Shown: positions 1 through 9,968 of the stretch, piece after piece
How positions within the stretch are numbered: the stretch's first letter is position 1
Layout of the letters: each line of letters starts with the position of its first letter
Assembly: GCF_002925905.1 (NCBI RefSeq)
Contig: NZ_PRDB01000002.1
Coordinates: 558,001 to 622,000 of the forward strand
Reading direction: 5' to 3'
Length of the DNA: 64,000 bases
From: Klebsiella michiganensis
GTDB lineage: Bacteria; Pseudomonadota; Gammaproteobacteria; Enterobacterales; Enterobacteriaceae
Notes under the pieces: model-generated
The model's input: only the letters and a program-made list of their open reading frames with translations
Told to the model about the DNA's origin: nothing
Databases searched by the model: none
Position numbers and translations under genes: made by a program

Positions 1-1094
1 GAGGCGATCAGGCCGGCAAGCGGCGCGGTTCCCCAGGCGATCGCCGTCAAAATGATGGTCGACAGCCAGAAGACGTGCCACGCCTGACGCTCCGCCTGAG
101 CGATCTGCCCTTTTCCGAGGCGTCGGCCGGTGATAATAGTCGATGCTGAACCGAGCGCGTTCCCCGGCAGGTTGATCAGCGCGGCCACGGAGAAAGCGAT
201 AAAGTTACCGGCAATCACGTTGGTCCCCATCCCGGCAACAAACATCTGCGTCAGCAGCTTACCGCCGTTGAACAAAACCGATTCAATGCTGGCGGGGATC
301 CCTATGCCCATCACTTCCCAGATAATGGCGAAGTTAAACGGCTTAAAATAGCTCTTCAGCGAAATGCGCAGCGCCGGGTTAAAACCGATCATTAGCACCC
401 AAATGGTGGCCACCGCGCCAATGTAGCGGGCAATCGTTAATCCCAGCCCCGCCCCGACAAACCCCATGCCGGGCCACGAGAAAATGCCGTAAATCAGGAT
501 GCTGCTGATAATAATATTGAGGATATTCATCCCGCCGTTGATCAGCAGCGGAATTTTGGTGGTCCCGGCGCCGCGCAGCGCGCCGCTGCCGATCAGGGCG
601 ATTGCCGCCGCCGGATAGCTCAGCACCGTCAGCTCCAGATAGGTCAGCGCCAGATCTTTTACTTCTTCTGTCGCATCCCCGGCGACAAAATTAATGATTT
701 CCGCGCCGAAGGCATGGATGACCGCCGCGAGAATAATCGAGAACAGGGTCATTATCGCCAGCGACTGGCGCGCTGCCGCTCTTGCCCGCCGCCGGTCCCG
801 TTTGCCCAGGCTAAACGCCACCACCACGGTCGTACCGAGGTCGATGGCGGCAAAAAAGGACATGATCACCATATTGAAGCTGTCGGCCAGGCCTACGCCC
901 GCCATGGCCTCTTTACCGAGCCAGCTGACCAAAAAAGTACTCAACACACCCATCAGCAATACGCAGGCGTTTTCCAGCAAAATGGGGACCGCAAGCGGGC
1001 TGATTTCACGCCAGTAGAGGACGCGATAGCTCTTGCGTTTTTTAAACCAGGACGTGCGTTCGACGGACTGGCGTAATGCGGCGGTGACGTTCAA
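1..1094 (-). CDS. yeeO: MATE family efflux transporter YeeO (3' end outside window)
   Basis: An inner-membrane multidrug/flavin exporter of the MATE family. About 364 N-terminal codons are visible; the C-terminal part lies beyond the left edge. The translation closely follows what I recall of E. coli YeeO, including the stretches TSWFKKRKSYRVLYWREISP and FFAAIDLGTTVVVAFSLGKR, and is strongly hydrophobic with repeated membrane segments. The likely start is TTG at 1092-1094: AAGG lies 6 nt upstream, and an in-frame TAG lies 36 nt further up. E. coli YeeO is annotated with a longer N-terminus, so the start is uncertain. Its place beside tRNA-Asn matches the E. coli gene order. Confidence 0.9.
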   Translation of the reverse strand, partial: MNVTAALRQSVERTSWFKKRKSYRVLYWREISPLAVPILLENACVLLMGVLSTFLVSWLGKEAMAGVGLADSFNMVIMSFFAAIDLGTTVVVAFSLGKRDRRRARAAARQSLAIMTLFSIILAAVIHAFGAEIINFVAGDATEEVKDLALTYLELTVLSYPAAAIALIGSGALRGAGTTKIPLLINGGMNILNIIISSILIYGIFSWPGMGFVGAGLGLTIARYIGAVATIWVLMIGFNPALRISLKSYFKPFNFAIIWEVMGIGIPASIESVLFNGGKLLTQMFVAGMGTNVIAGNFIAFSVAALINLPGNALGSASTIITGRRLGKGQIAQAERQAWHVFWLSTIILTAIAWGTAPLAGLIA

Positions 1095-1244
1095 GGGAGA
1101 CCTTAGTGAGAAAAGTTGAAACTACATTTCAAATGATGATAGAGAAAAGCTAATCCTGCAAAGCATTTTTCCCGATAAATTGTCGATAATGGCGACAATT
1201 TGTTGATGGATGCGCCAGTTGAGCCTCGGACGGCGAATAGATGT

Positions 1245-1272
1245 TTGACAAAAGTTTTTTCGCCGCTAAGAT
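1245..1272 (+). promoter_or_regulatory. Sigma-70 promoter of the first tRNA-Asn
   Basis: TTGACA at 1245-1250 and TAAGAT at 1267-1272 are 16 bp apart. The -10 box ends 16 bp before the tRNA. Confidence 0.7.
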
Positions 1273-1288
1273 ACGACTCCACAACGAT

Positions 1289-1364
1289 TCCTCTGTAGTT
1301 CAGTCGGTAGAACGGCGGACTGTTAATCCGTATGTCACTGGTTCGAGTCCAGTCAGAGGAGCCA
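1289..1364 (+). tRNA. tRNA-Asn (anticodon GTT), first copy
   Basis: A 76-nt cloverleaf with encoded CCA. The acceptor arms TCCTCTG and CAGAGGA pair, the T loop is GTTCGAGTC, and the anticodon GTT is at 1322-1324. It is identical to the copy at 9257-9332. Enterobacterial asn tRNA genes are classic integration sites for islands and ICEs. Confidence 0.97.
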
Positions 1365-1370
1365 TATTAG

Positions 1371-1404
1371 AAAAGCCTGCTTTTGAAGCAGGCTTTTTGC
1401 TTTT
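1371..1404 (+). terminator. Rho-independent terminator after tRNA-Asn
   Basis: Arms AAGCCTGC and GCAGGCTT enclose TTTTGAA and are followed by a T-rich run. A near copy follows the second tRNA-Asn. Confidence 0.85.
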
Positions 1405-1416
1405 CTGCGTCCTGCG

Positions 1417-1599
1417 TTAACGTAAAATTGCATCCAGCCTGGCAAGCACTTCATTTACCACAGCGTCTGGTATGCGTTCCAGCCGCTTGCCGTTCCGGGC
1501 AGCCATATCAATGGTTCTGGGCTGGTCGCAGCGAATAACGCCCGTTGTTTTTGTCCCTGCCCCTTCCAGTGAAACGGTGAAACCAGCCGTGCGAGCAAA
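1417..1599 (-). pseudogene. C-terminal remnant of a PemK/MazF-family toxin
   Basis: About 60 codons on the minus strand end in TAA at 1417-1419 and read like the tail of PemK. They include FARTAGFTVSLEG, GVIRCDQPRTIDM and GKRLERIPDAVVNEVLARL, which strongly resemble the plasmid R100 PemK C-terminus as I remember it. An in-frame TAG lies two codons upstream of the homology. The N-terminal half, which carries the catalytic core, and any antitoxin gene are missing. It is therefore a dead fragment, probably left by an element that once used the adjacent tRNA. Confidence 0.7.
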
Positions 1600-1611
1600 G
1601 TACCGCTAAAG

Positions 1612-1886
1612 CGCTTCCTGCTGCATGTCGGCGCCGATCTCAGCGCGCTTGTCGACTTTCAGTGCGCGGATCGCTTGATATGGCCACCGCGCTGCATCCG
1701 AAAACCCTTCTGGCGCTGGATTTTGCCGGTAAGTCGTTGGCTGTGGAGTATGGTTTTCCGCTACGATTACGGGAGCCGACCAAACTGAGGTTCAAAAACG
1801 CCAGGTATATCGCCGCCATTTTCGTCAGCGATACCAACCCCGGCGGCTACCGGGAGGATCGGGGCTACAACGGGTTTAGCGGTATT
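1612..1886 (+). pseudogene. Frameshifted C-terminal remnant of a sulfite-oxidase-type molybdopterin oxidoreductase
   Basis: From 1612 one frame reads VGADLSALVDFQCADR. Near 1665 homology passes to another frame reading SLDMATALHPKTLLALDF, then YGFPLRLREPTKL and GGYREDRGYNGFSG. The order and wording fit the end of oxidoreductase molybdopterin-binding domain proteins, which usually finish near GYWEDQGYNWFSG. The frameshift, the missing N-terminus and an open frame running past the normal end mark it as decayed. It abuts the PemK remnant. Confidence 0.6.
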
Positions 1887-2047
1887 AGCGCTCGCACTGC
1901 CCCGGTATCACGGAAGCGGGCAGCGCTAACGGCGCGGGATGGCGACCGGATGATAAAGCCGCAGAAGCGTCAGGCGTATCGACCGTGCAAAATAGCGTGA
2001 TAAAATCAGTTTTTCATCCCGTCTATTTTCACCCGCCGTTTCACATG

Positions 2048-2971
2048 CTATTGCTCCAGGATATTTTTATTCATCGACATCACCCATGTTATAAATGTTC
2101 TCAGGGGGACCGGGATATGTTTGCGGCTCGGATAGTAAATATTAAAATGATCGGCAGGATAACGATAATCAGACAGTAAGCGGACAAGCCCGCCTTCTTT
2201 AATTTTATCCTGAACCAGATTCTCATATACAAAGGCAATACCTAATCCGGATTCCGCAGCCTGTATCATCGCCGCATCGGAATCCATCACCAGATCGCCC
2301 TTCACAGCCACTTCCGTTATAACGCCCGTAGCGCTAATAAACTCCCATCGGTACAGATCCCCACCTGGAAAGCAACGATTAATGCATCTGAAATTAACGA
2401 GATCTTTTGGTGAAGAGGGTGCGCCGCATTTATTTATAAAATCCGCACTCGCCACTGGAATAAGAGATAGCGGCTCTCCAAAGGGTATGGCAATCATATC
2501 TTTAGGCACATCTTGCGTATAGCGTATACCCGCATCAAATCCTGAATCTATAATATTGACTTTTCTGTCCGTGGTGAATAACTCAAGTTTAATATCCGGA
2601 TACTCATTTTTGAACGGTGCGAAGTAACGTTGAAAGAAGAGATCCAGCACAATGCGTGGCAAATTTAGTCTCACCACCCCTTCCGGCTTTGCTCTGTGCT
2701 CATTAAGGTTATCAATCACCCGCCTGTAGTCATTGAGCACAGGAGTAACGTCATTCAGAAACTCCTGGCCGATAGCGGTCAGGGAAAGACTGCGCGTAGA
2801 ACGATTTAAAAGCCTCGCGCCCAGTTTCTCTTCCAGATTATTTATGGCAATAGTTAACGTTGGTGGAGAAATATTCAACTCTTTTGCTGCCTGACGAAAA
2901 CTTCCATGCTTCACAATAAGAATAAGCATTTCTACATGTTGCAATTCGGGAATATTTTTCATTGTTAACAT
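2048..2971 (-). CDS. LysR-family transcriptional regulator
   Basis: A 307-residue LysR protein. The winged HTH is at about residues 8-65 (QAAKELNISPPTLTIAINNLEEKLG), followed by the usual periplasmic-binding-like effector domain. It resembles the CrgA/DmlR branch. The start may be the ATG at 2971 or the one at 2962; neither has a strong Shine-Dalgarno. It diverges from the aldo/keto reductase at 3063 with about 90 bp between them, the standard arrangement for a LysR regulator and its target. The effector is unknown. Confidence 0.9.
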   Translation of the reverse strand: MLTMKNIPELQHVEMLILIVKHGSFRQAAKELNISPPTLTIAINNLEEKLGARLLNRSTRSLSLTAIGQEFLNDVTPVLNDYRRVIDNLNEHRAKPEGVVRLNLPRIVLDLFFQRYFAPFKNEYPDIKLELFTTDRKVNIIDSGFDAGIRYTQDVPKDMIAIPFGEPLSLIPVASADFINKCGAPSSPKDLVNFRCINRCFPGGDLYRWEFISATGVITEVAVKGDLVMDSDAAMIQAAESGLGIAFVYENLVQDKIKEGGLVRLLSDYRYPADHFNIYYPSRKHIPVPLRTFITWVMSMNKNILEQ

Positions 2972-2990
2972 CCGTAAAATACTGCATTAG

Positions 2991-4061
<1,071 letters not shown>

Positions 4062-4077
4062 CATCCTGCTATAAATT

Positions 4078-4098
4078 CTCCCGCCTTTCCGGCGGGAG
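4078..4098. terminator. Bidirectional terminator hairpin between convergent genes
   Basis: Perfect 8-bp arms CTCCCGCC and GGCGGGAG enclose TTTCC. The hairpin sits between the aldo/keto reductase stop and the LysR stop codon at 4099. Confidence 0.7.
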
Positions 4099-5025
4099 CT
4101 AAGATTTACCGTCTCGCGCACATCTCTCCTCCACCGCGCCAGTTTGCTGGCGCCACGCGGTAACCTCCTCATCAAGCCAGGCCTTAAATAGAACGGCTTC
4201 GTTTTTCTGCTCTGCGCCCTGCGATGAAACCAGCCAGTAAGGCCACGGATAAGGGGCGGTGAAAGACGTAAGCTGTACCAGCTCACCTCTGGAGAGCGCA
4301 TCCTGAACTAAAGAGCGGCGTTCCAGCGCGATACCTTTACCGAGCCGGACGGCCTCCAGCACCAGGTTTGAGTCGTTGATGCACAAACCGCCTGGCACAA
4401 TCTCTCTTTCAAGCCCCGCGTTGATACACCATGCTTTCCACGACTCCATGGAAAAGATAATGTTGCTCTTCGCTATCTCTGACGGCGTACGGGGGAGCAC
4501 GCCGCCGTTATAGGTTGGCGCGGCCACAACGATAAGCTGATCGGAGAAAAGGTAATGGCTCTCCGTTCCTTCCCAGTCGCCTTTTCCCATGCGTATAGCC
4601 AAATCCGCCCCTTCCTGCTGCATGCTGGTTATCGCCAGGCTCGCCTGTATTCGCAGCGAGATATGGGGGTATTTCTCCCGAAACCGTTCCAGGCGAGGCA
4701 ACAACCAGTGGCAGCCGAACGAGGGCACCATCGCCAGGGTCAGCTCCTGCCGGCGGGGGTTGACCTGCACCAGCCGGGTGGCATCAGCAATATGGTGCAA
4801 AGCCTCGCGGACCTGTAAGGCATAGAGCCGCCCTTCTTCATTAATCTGCACGCCGCGGCCGTGACGGATAAACAGCTTGAGGCCGACCATCTCCTCCAGC
4901 ACTTTAATCTGCTGGCTGATGGCTGAATGCGTAACGTGTAGCTCTTTCGCCGCCAGCGTCACGCTGCCAAGACGCGCCACGGCTTCAAAACTACGTAAAC
5001 TCGCAATAGGGGGAAAATCCGCCAT
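4099..5025 (-). CDS. LysR-family regulator, GcvA-like
   Basis: A 308-residue regulator starting MADFPPIASLRSFEAVARLG, typical of the GcvA/AmpR branch of LysR proteins. The HTH (LAAKELHVTHSAISQQIKVLEE) falls at about residues 21-42, followed by an effector domain. The start at 5025 is preferred over an upstream ATG at 5067 because GGGAG lies about 8 nt before it. It diverges from the glutathione-transferase-like gene at 5202, which is its likely target. The inducer is unknown. Confidence 0.9.
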   Translation of the reverse strand: MADFPPIASLRSFEAVARLGSVTLAAKELHVTHSAISQQIKVLEEMVGLKLFIRHGRGVQINEEGRLYALQVREALHHIADATRLVQVNPRRQELTLAMVPSFGCHWLLPRLERFREKYPHISLRIQASLAITSMQQEGADLAIRMGKGDWEGTESHYLFSDQLIVVAAPTYNGGVLPRTPSEIAKSNIIFSMESWKAWCINAGLEREIVPGGLCINDSNLVLEAVRLGKGIALERRSLVQDALSRGELVQLTSFTAPYPWPYWLVSSQGAEQKNEAVLFKAWLDEEVTAWRQQTGAVEERCARDGKS

Positions 5026-5201
5026 GTTACCGCTCCCACAACCTGACGCGTAAAACGTGACCCACAATCTGTCAGTAATACTAACCCAACCCGTAAGATA
5101 CTGAAGATATTCGCCATGACGAATTTACTGTACTGTTTCTTCACCGCCGGCAATGAAGCATTAACCCCAGCCTATTTCACCAGCACAGGAAAACAGGAAT
5201 C

Positions 5202-5810
5202 ATGATGAAGCTTATTGGCATGATGGATTCGCCTTATGTAAGGCGCGTGGCGATTTCCCTTGAACTCTACGGCGTCGAGTTTGCAAGTCACCCGCTGTCC
5301 GTATTCAGCAGCTTTGAAGCCTTTTCCAGGATAAACCCTGCGGTCAAAGCGCCGACGCTGGTGCTGGATAACGGAATTCGCCTGATGGATTCGTCGCTGA
5401 TACTCTCTTATTTTGAAGCCCAGGCCGCCCCGGGGCGCAAGCTGCTGCCGGTCGCGCCGGACGCGCTGGCAAGCGATCTGCAAACGCTGGGCTTTATTCT
5501 CGCCGCGGGTGAAAAGGCGGTACAAAATGTCTATGAACACAATCTGCGCCCGGCGGAAAAGCAGCATAATCCGTGGATAGCGCGCATCACGACTCAGCTG
5601 CTGGCAGCCTGCACGGAGTGGAACAGGCTACTGGAGGAGCGTCCGGCGGCCGCGGTTCCCGATCAGGTGGCCGTAACAAGTACGGTTATCTGGACCTTTA
5701 TTCAGTCAACGATCCCTCACGTGGTTCATGCGGGAGACTTTAATCATATCCGGTCCGTTGCCGAATTATTTGAAACCCATAGCGCCTTTAAAAAACATCC
5801 CTTTAGCTAA
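5202..5810 (+). CDS. Glutathione S-transferase-like protein
   Basis: A 202-residue protein with an N-terminal thioredoxin-fold GST domain. MKLIGMMDSPYVRRVAISL resembles the glutathione-site start, and MDSSLILSYFE occupies the position of the conserved D/E-S-I glutathione-binding motif. An all-helical C-terminal domain follows. CAGGA precedes tandem ATG codons at 5202 and 5205. The start is supported by the divergent LysR gene upstream. Whether it conjugates glutathione or has another thiol function cannot be told. Confidence 0.87.
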   Translation: MMKLIGMMDSPYVRRVAISLELYGVEFASHPLSVFSSFEAFSRINPAVKAPTLVLDNGIRLMDSSLILSYFEAQAAPGRKLLPVAPDALASDLQTLGFILAAGEKAVQNVYEHNLRPAEKQHNPWIARITTQLLAACTEWNRLLEERPAAAVPDQVAVTSTVIWTFIQSTIPHVVHAGDFNHIRSVAELFETHSAFKKHPFS

Positions 5811-5931
5811 AGCATCAGCTCAATGCGATGAAGCTAAACCCTGAACGTGAATCGCCACGACAACCGAGAGCGCCCGGCAACCGCGGGCGCGTTATCCTGA
5901 TGGAAGAAATCGCCTGGCGTGAGGGAAAGGG

Positions 5932-6873
5932 TTAAAAACCGCTACCGGCGTGCAGTGCTGCACGACCAATTTCCACCGGCATCCCTGAACGGCGTTCAAG
6001 CGCCTGCTCCGCGTGATTCACATCCACCCCCTCGCCCTTCACAAAGGCCTGAATCGCCGGCGTGATAGGGAGCGGCACCTTCCGGTCCGATTCATACTCC
6101 GCGCGGTTACGCGACAACGGTTCGTGAACTTCAACCCAGCGGCTGCCGTCCGGCTCGGCGGTATACTTCACCGGCTGGTCGATGATTTGCACGCGCGTCC
6201 CGACCGGAACGGTATCAAACAGGTATTTGATGTCGTCGTTACGCAGGCGGATGCAGCCCTGGCTCACGCGCAGGCCAATGCCGAAATTGGCGTTGGTGCC
6301 GTGGATCGCGTAGAGCCTGCCGATGTAAATCGCGTACAGGCCCATGGGATTATCCGGCCCTGCGGGCACAAACGCGGGCAGGCTTTCGCCACGGCTGGCG
6401 TATTCACGACGGGTATTGGCGGTGGGCGTCCAGGTCGGCGCCTCCTGCTTACGCTCCACGGCGGTGACCCAGTTACGCGGGGTTTCGCGTCCTGCCTGGC
6501 CAATACCAATCGGCAGAACGTCAACCGTTGTGCCATCGGGCGGATAGTAGTAGAGACGCATTTCAGCCACGTTGATCACGATCCCGTTGCGAACCGTGGC
6601 GGGCAGGATAAGCTGCTGCGGGACCACCAGCGTGGAGCCCGACTTCGGCAGGTACACGTCGACGCCGGGGTTGGCCTCAAGCATATTGCTCAGGCCCTGA
6701 CCGTACTGAGCGGCGAAGGCCTCCAGCGGCTGGGTATTGTGTTGCGGAATGGTGATGGTCAGCGGGCTGCCCACCAGGCGGCTTCCTTCCGGCGGTAACG
6801 GGTAGCTCACCGCCAGAGCGCTCTGGCTGGTGAGGATCATAATAAGAGAACAAAGCAGTTTCACACGCCGCAC
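5932..6873 (-). CDS. erfK: L,D-transpeptidase ErfK
   Basis: A 313-residue exported L,D-transpeptidase; E. coli homologues attach Braun lipoprotein to peptidoglycan. An N-terminal signal peptide (about residues 1-21, ending SALA) is followed by a LysM-like segment (about 37-88) and a YkuD catalytic domain (about 96-230). The active-site motif has His191 in HGTNANFG and Cys207 in VSQGCIRL. The length equals E. coli ErfK/YbiS-type enzymes. It lies beside cbl on the same strand, with 78 bp between them. Confidence 0.94.
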   Translation of the reverse strand: MRRVKLLCSLIMILTSQSALAVSYPLPPEGSRLVGSPLTITIPQHNTQPLEAFAAQYGQGLSNMLEANPGVDVYLPKSGSTLVVPQQLILPATVRNGIVINVAEMRLYYYPPDGTTVDVLPIGIGQAGRETPRNWVTAVERKQEAPTWTPTANTRREYASRGESLPAFVPAGPDNPMGLYAIYIGRLYAIHGTNANFGIGLRVSQGCIRLRNDDIKYLFDTVPVGTRVQIIDQPVKYTAEPDGSRWVEVHEPLSRNRAEYESDRKVPLPITPAIQAFVKGEGVDVNHAEQALERRSGMPVEIGRAALHAGSGF

Positions 6874-6951
6874 AATTTCCCTTCCTTTGTGGCGATAATC
6901 GTGAATAAATTATAGCTTCGTTTACTCTCTCATATCTGATTTATCATCCTG

Positions 6952-7902
6952 CTAAATCTGATAATCGATTGCGGCCTCTTCCGGCTCCATCGCCTGACGT
7001 TTAATTTCCTCCAGCGACAGCCCTGCGTTACACAGTTCAATAAAGCGCCAGACGTAATTTCGCTGCAGCTGACCGCGCTTCAGGCCCAGCCAGACGGTAT
7101 TGGCATCGAACAGATGGCGGGTATCGAGACGCGTAAAGGTATCAGATTCCCGCGCGTCGCCTGACTGTTCCGCCACCAGCCCCACGCCCAGCCCCAGCTC
7201 GACGTAGGTTTTGATAACGTCGGAGTCCTGAGCGCTTAATACGATATCCGGCATCAGCCCTTTACGGTTAAAGGCTTCGTCAATACGTGAACGCCCGGTA
7301 ATCCCCTGGCGATAGGTAATAAGCGGCCAGCGGGCGATGGCATCGAGGGTTAACGGCGTCACCTGGGTCAGCGGGTGATCTTTGGGGACCAGCAGGCTGT
7401 GGTGCCAGCGGAACCAGGGGAAAGCCACCAGCGTCGGGTCGTTGCTCAAGCGCTCGCTGGCGATGCCGATATCCGCGCCGCCGTTGTGCAGCAGCGCTTC
7501 AATTTCCTGCGGCGTCCCCTGAACTAATTCAAGACGTACGTCGGAAAAGAGTTCGCGGAAGGCTTTAATCACCGGCGGCATGCTATAGCGCGCCTGGGTG
7601 TGGGTGGTGGCGATGGTTAAGACGCCGGACGCATCGTTGGTAAACAGGTCCGCCAGGCGACGAACGTTGCTGGCTTCATTCAGAATACGCTCGGCAATCG
7701 ACAGCAACGCTTTGCCCGGCTCCGTCATCCCCAGCAGGCGTTTGCCGCGGCGGATAAAAATCTCGATCCCCAGCTCTTCTTCCAGTTCACGAATATGACG
7801 GCTGACGCCCGATTGCGATGTATAGAGCATATTGGCGACTTCCGTCAGGTTGTAATCCTGACGGGCCGCTTCACGAATAATTTTGAGTTGCTGGAAGTTC
7901 AC
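6952..7902 (-). CDS. cbl: LysR-type regulator Cbl (sulfur starvation)
   Basis: Cbl is a CysB paralogue that activates sulfonate and sulfate-ester use genes. The 316-residue product starts at GTG 7900-7902, preceded by GGAGGAAAGG. This start gives the E. coli Cbl N-terminus (NFQQLKIIREAARQDYNLTE) and length. Downstream matches include TSQSGVSRHIRELEEELGIE (HTH) and the C-terminal IDYQI. It lies just downstream of nac; in enterics cbl expression is known to respond to Nac, and this layout permits read-through. Confidence 0.95.
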   Translation of the reverse strand: MNFQQLKIIREAARQDYNLTEVANMLYTSQSGVSRHIRELEEELGIEIFIRRGKRLLGMTEPGKALLSIAERILNEASNVRRLADLFTNDASGVLTIATTHTQARYSMPPVIKAFRELFSDVRLELVQGTPQEIEALLHNGGADIGIASERLSNDPTLVAFPWFRWHHSLLVPKDHPLTQVTPLTLDAIARWPLITYRQGITGRSRIDEAFNRKGLMPDIVLSAQDSDVIKTYVELGLGVGLVAEQSGDARESDTFTRLDTRHLFDANTVWLGLKRGQLQRNYVWRFIELCNAGLSLEEIKRQAMEPEEAAIDYQI

Positions 7903-8008
7903 CCTTTCCTCCGGGCTATCAGACATAACATATGCACTATTGTTAAAGTCTGTTGTCCCTGCTAACAAATAATAAAAACCAGCAACTTATTCCATTCAGG
8001 AATATAGC

Positions 8009-8926
8009 CTAACTTACTAACAATAATTCACGGTTTTCCAGCGACGGACGGCTCACCAGCGACATTAAAATTTCCTTAACCGCCTGCGCCTGCGGCGACA
8101 GACTGCCGCGTGCCGACATATTGACCGACAGCGACAGGCTCATTGACGGCGTGCTGATGCGCGCCATCCAGCCATTCGCCGCGCTGCACAGCGAACGGGC
8201 GGCGGACTCAGGCAGAACGGTGACGCCCATGCCGCTGGCAATAGCCGCCGTCAGGGTGGTAATGGATTCAATTTCGCCGATAATTTTTGCCGACAGTCGA
8301 CGCAGAGTGAAGGCTTCGGTGACCCTTGCGCGAACGGCGCTATAATCACGCGGCAGGAACAGATTCATTTCCGCAACCGCCGTCAAATCCACGCTCTGCC
8401 CCGGGCAATCCCGGGTTCCGACCAGGTAGAGATCTTCCTTCAGCAGCGGCTGACTGACGATCCCGGCGACCGGAGAACGTTCATAGAGCACGGCCATATC
8501 CAGCTGACCGTCGATAAGCTTCTCGTTGAGGATCGTTCCGCTGCTTTCCTGCAGATAGACCATAACTTCCGGAAGCTCGTTACGCACCGTTTGCAGCAGC
8601 GGCATGGTAATGGCCGAAGCCGCCGTGCCCGGAGCCAGCCCAATTGACACCTGGCCGCTTAGCGTCTGACCGACGTTGTTAACCGCCAGCTGCGCCTGCT
8701 CGCACTGGCGCAGGATAGTCCGGGCGTGGGTGTAAAGGATCTTGCCCGCTTCGGTCGGCGTCACGCCGCGCTTGGTGCGGATCAACAGCTGCTGGTCCAG
8801 CTCGCCTTCCAGGGTCGCAACCTGCTGGCTCAGCGCCGGTTGTGCGATGTGCAAGACTTCAGCGGCCTGGGTCAGACTGCCGATATCGACGATTTTCACA
8901 AAATACTTCAGTCGTCTTAAGTTCAT
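8009..8926 (-). CDS. nac: Nitrogen assimilation control protein Nac
   Basis: A LysR-type regulator that passes NtrC control to sigma-70 promoters under nitrogen limitation. It has 305 residues, the known Nac length. Start ATG is at 8924-8926 with CAGGAGG upstream. The HTH contains EVLHIAQPALSQQVATLEGE. The promoter region carries a sigma-54 site and a perfect NtrC palindrome, as known for Klebsiella nac, so both protein and control agree. An upstream in-frame extension exists but crosses the promoter and is not real. Confidence 0.96.
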   Translation of the reverse strand: MNLRRLKYFVKIVDIGSLTQAAEVLHIAQPALSQQVATLEGELDQQLLIRTKRGVTPTEAGKILYTHARTILRQCEQAQLAVNNVGQTLSGQVSIGLAPGTAASAITMPLLQTVRNELPEVMVYLQESSGTILNEKLIDGQLDMAVLYERSPVAGIVSQPLLKEDLYLVGTRDCPGQSVDLTAVAEMNLFLPRDYSAVRARVTEAFTLRRLSAKIIGEIESITTLTAAIASGMGVTVLPESAARSLCSAANGWMARISTPSMSLSLSVNMSARGSLSPQAQAVKEILMSLVSRPSLENRELLLVS

Positions 8927-8983
8927 TTTGCCTCCTGTAAGGAACACCAGTACCAACACTGGCCGTTTAGATGCAGAAGGTTT

Positions 8984-8999
8984 TGCAATTTGCTTGCCA
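8984..8999 (-). promoter_or_regulatory. Sigma-54 promoter of nac
   Basis: On the minus strand TGGCAAGCAAATTGCA has the invariant GG and GC separated by 10 bp, fitting the -24/-12 consensus. It lies about 58 bp upstream of the nac ATG. Confidence 0.85.
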
Positions 9000-9115
9000 G
9001 CTTTTTTGCAGGGACGCAAATGCCGCTGCAGGCCGCGTAATAAGGGATACTGATAGCAAACCGCGATTTTGTTGCCCGGTAAGCGGATTGCGGTATGCCC
9101 CATTAGGGGTATAAA

Positions 9116-9132
9116 TGCACCGCAACGGTGCA
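9116..9132. promoter_or_regulatory. NtrC enhancer site of nac
   Basis: TGCACCGCAACGGTGCA is a perfect dyad matching the NtrC consensus. It is centred roughly 150 bp upstream of the start site predicted from the sigma-54 promoter, a normal enhancer distance. The rest of the 330-bp gap between nac and the second tRNA-Asn shows nothing else I can name. Confidence 0.85.
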
Positions 9133-9209
9133 TCCGGCGGCGCAATGCCGTAAAAACAGGCACTCTGCTGAAATTGTCGGCAAACGAACAAGTTAAGGTG
9201 ATTCAGGCT

Positions 9210-9238
9210 TTGACAAGGGGGATGGTCATCGTTAATAT
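9210..9238 (+). promoter_or_regulatory. Sigma-70 promoter of the second tRNA-Asn
   Basis: TTGACA at 9210-9215 and TAATAT at 9233-9238 have a 17-bp spacer, close to the ideal promoter. Confidence 0.8.
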
Positions 9239-9256
9239 GCGCCCCGTTCACACGAT

Positions 9257-9332
9257 TCCTCTGTAGTTCAGTCGGTAGAACGGCGGACTGTTAATCCGTA
9301 TGTCACTGGTTCGAGTCCAGTCAGAGGAGCCA
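9257..9332 (+). tRNA. tRNA-Asn (anticodon GTT), second copy
   Basis: Identical in all 76 nt to the copy at 1289-1364 and in the same orientation. Its last 16 nt plus the next base give CCAGTCAGAGGAGCCAA, which I recall as the 17-bp attachment sequence of the ICEKp/yersiniabactin family. No second copy of the 17-mer and no integrase gene occur in the window, so the site looks unoccupied. Confidence 0.97.
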
Positions 9333-9339
9333 AATTTAA

Positions 9340-9372
9340 GAAGCCTGCTTTCGAGCGGGCTTTTTGCTTTCT
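9340..9372 (+). terminator. Rho-independent terminator after the second tRNA-Asn
   Basis: AAGCCTGCT and AGCGGGCTT pair (one G-T) around TTCG, followed by a T run. Confidence 0.8.
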
Positions 9373-9482
9373 TACTCTCTCATTTCAGCCAGATCGTCTT
9401 CTTTGGTAACCCCCCGCACGCGTTCTGCACCCGCCTCACTCCTCTGGCTGTAACAGAGGAAAAACCCCATAACTTATTAATA

Positions 9483-9968
9483 TCAATTGTTTACGCAAAT
9501 AAACGAGGGTGAGTACAGGCTGCGGACGATCCAGCCATTTTTCATCTTTTGTATCTTAATATAGCGACCCGAGTCCGGATCGGGGCTAAAAAAGACTTTT
9601 TGCATCATTCCCTCGATCATATTGTCGGCTTTCCGCTTCGAGATGGTCGTTTGGGTTAAGTGGTAAATGTTATTGGCTTTCTTTGCATAGATGAAATGAT
9701 ACGATCTTTCGACATTGTACTTGACGTTATCGACGATCACTTTTCCGGAAACGTCAAAATAGCCGCTGTTATTTCCCCGCATCAGCAAGAAAGTTTTAAA
9801 GTTTGCATCAAAGCCAAATGAGCCCGATTCAATTCGCAAATTTGCGGAACAATCAAAATCGTTTTGCTGATGAAAATGATTTATCAGCCAGCCGCAAACA
9901 AAAACAGCAAATAAAATTGACAACAGAACATAAACGCTTTTTACCTTAACGTTATTCAGGAATTTCAT
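9483..9968 (-). CDS. FidL-like membrane protein
   Basis: A 161-residue protein with one N-terminal membrane anchor (about residues 10-32, VYVLLSILFAVFVCGWLINHF) and a probably periplasmic remainder. The architecture and its pairing with a membrane-bound winged-helix regulator match the FidL-like family found beside CadC/ToxR-type regulators in enterobacteria. The start at 9968 overlaps the end of the upstream regulator gene by 17 bp, suggesting translational coupling and a shared role, perhaps as a periplasmic sensor or stabiliser. The region is AT-rich, unlike the flanking backbone. Function is inferred from family resemblance only. Confidence 0.7.
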   Translation of the reverse strand: MKFLNNVKVKSVYVLLSILFAVFVCGWLINHFHQQNDFDCSANLRIESGSFGFDANFKTFLLMRGNNSGYFDVSGKVIVDNVKYNVERSYHFIYAKKANNIYHLTQTTISKRKADNMIEGMMQKVFFSPDPDSGRYIKIQKMKNGWIVRSLYSPSFICVNN

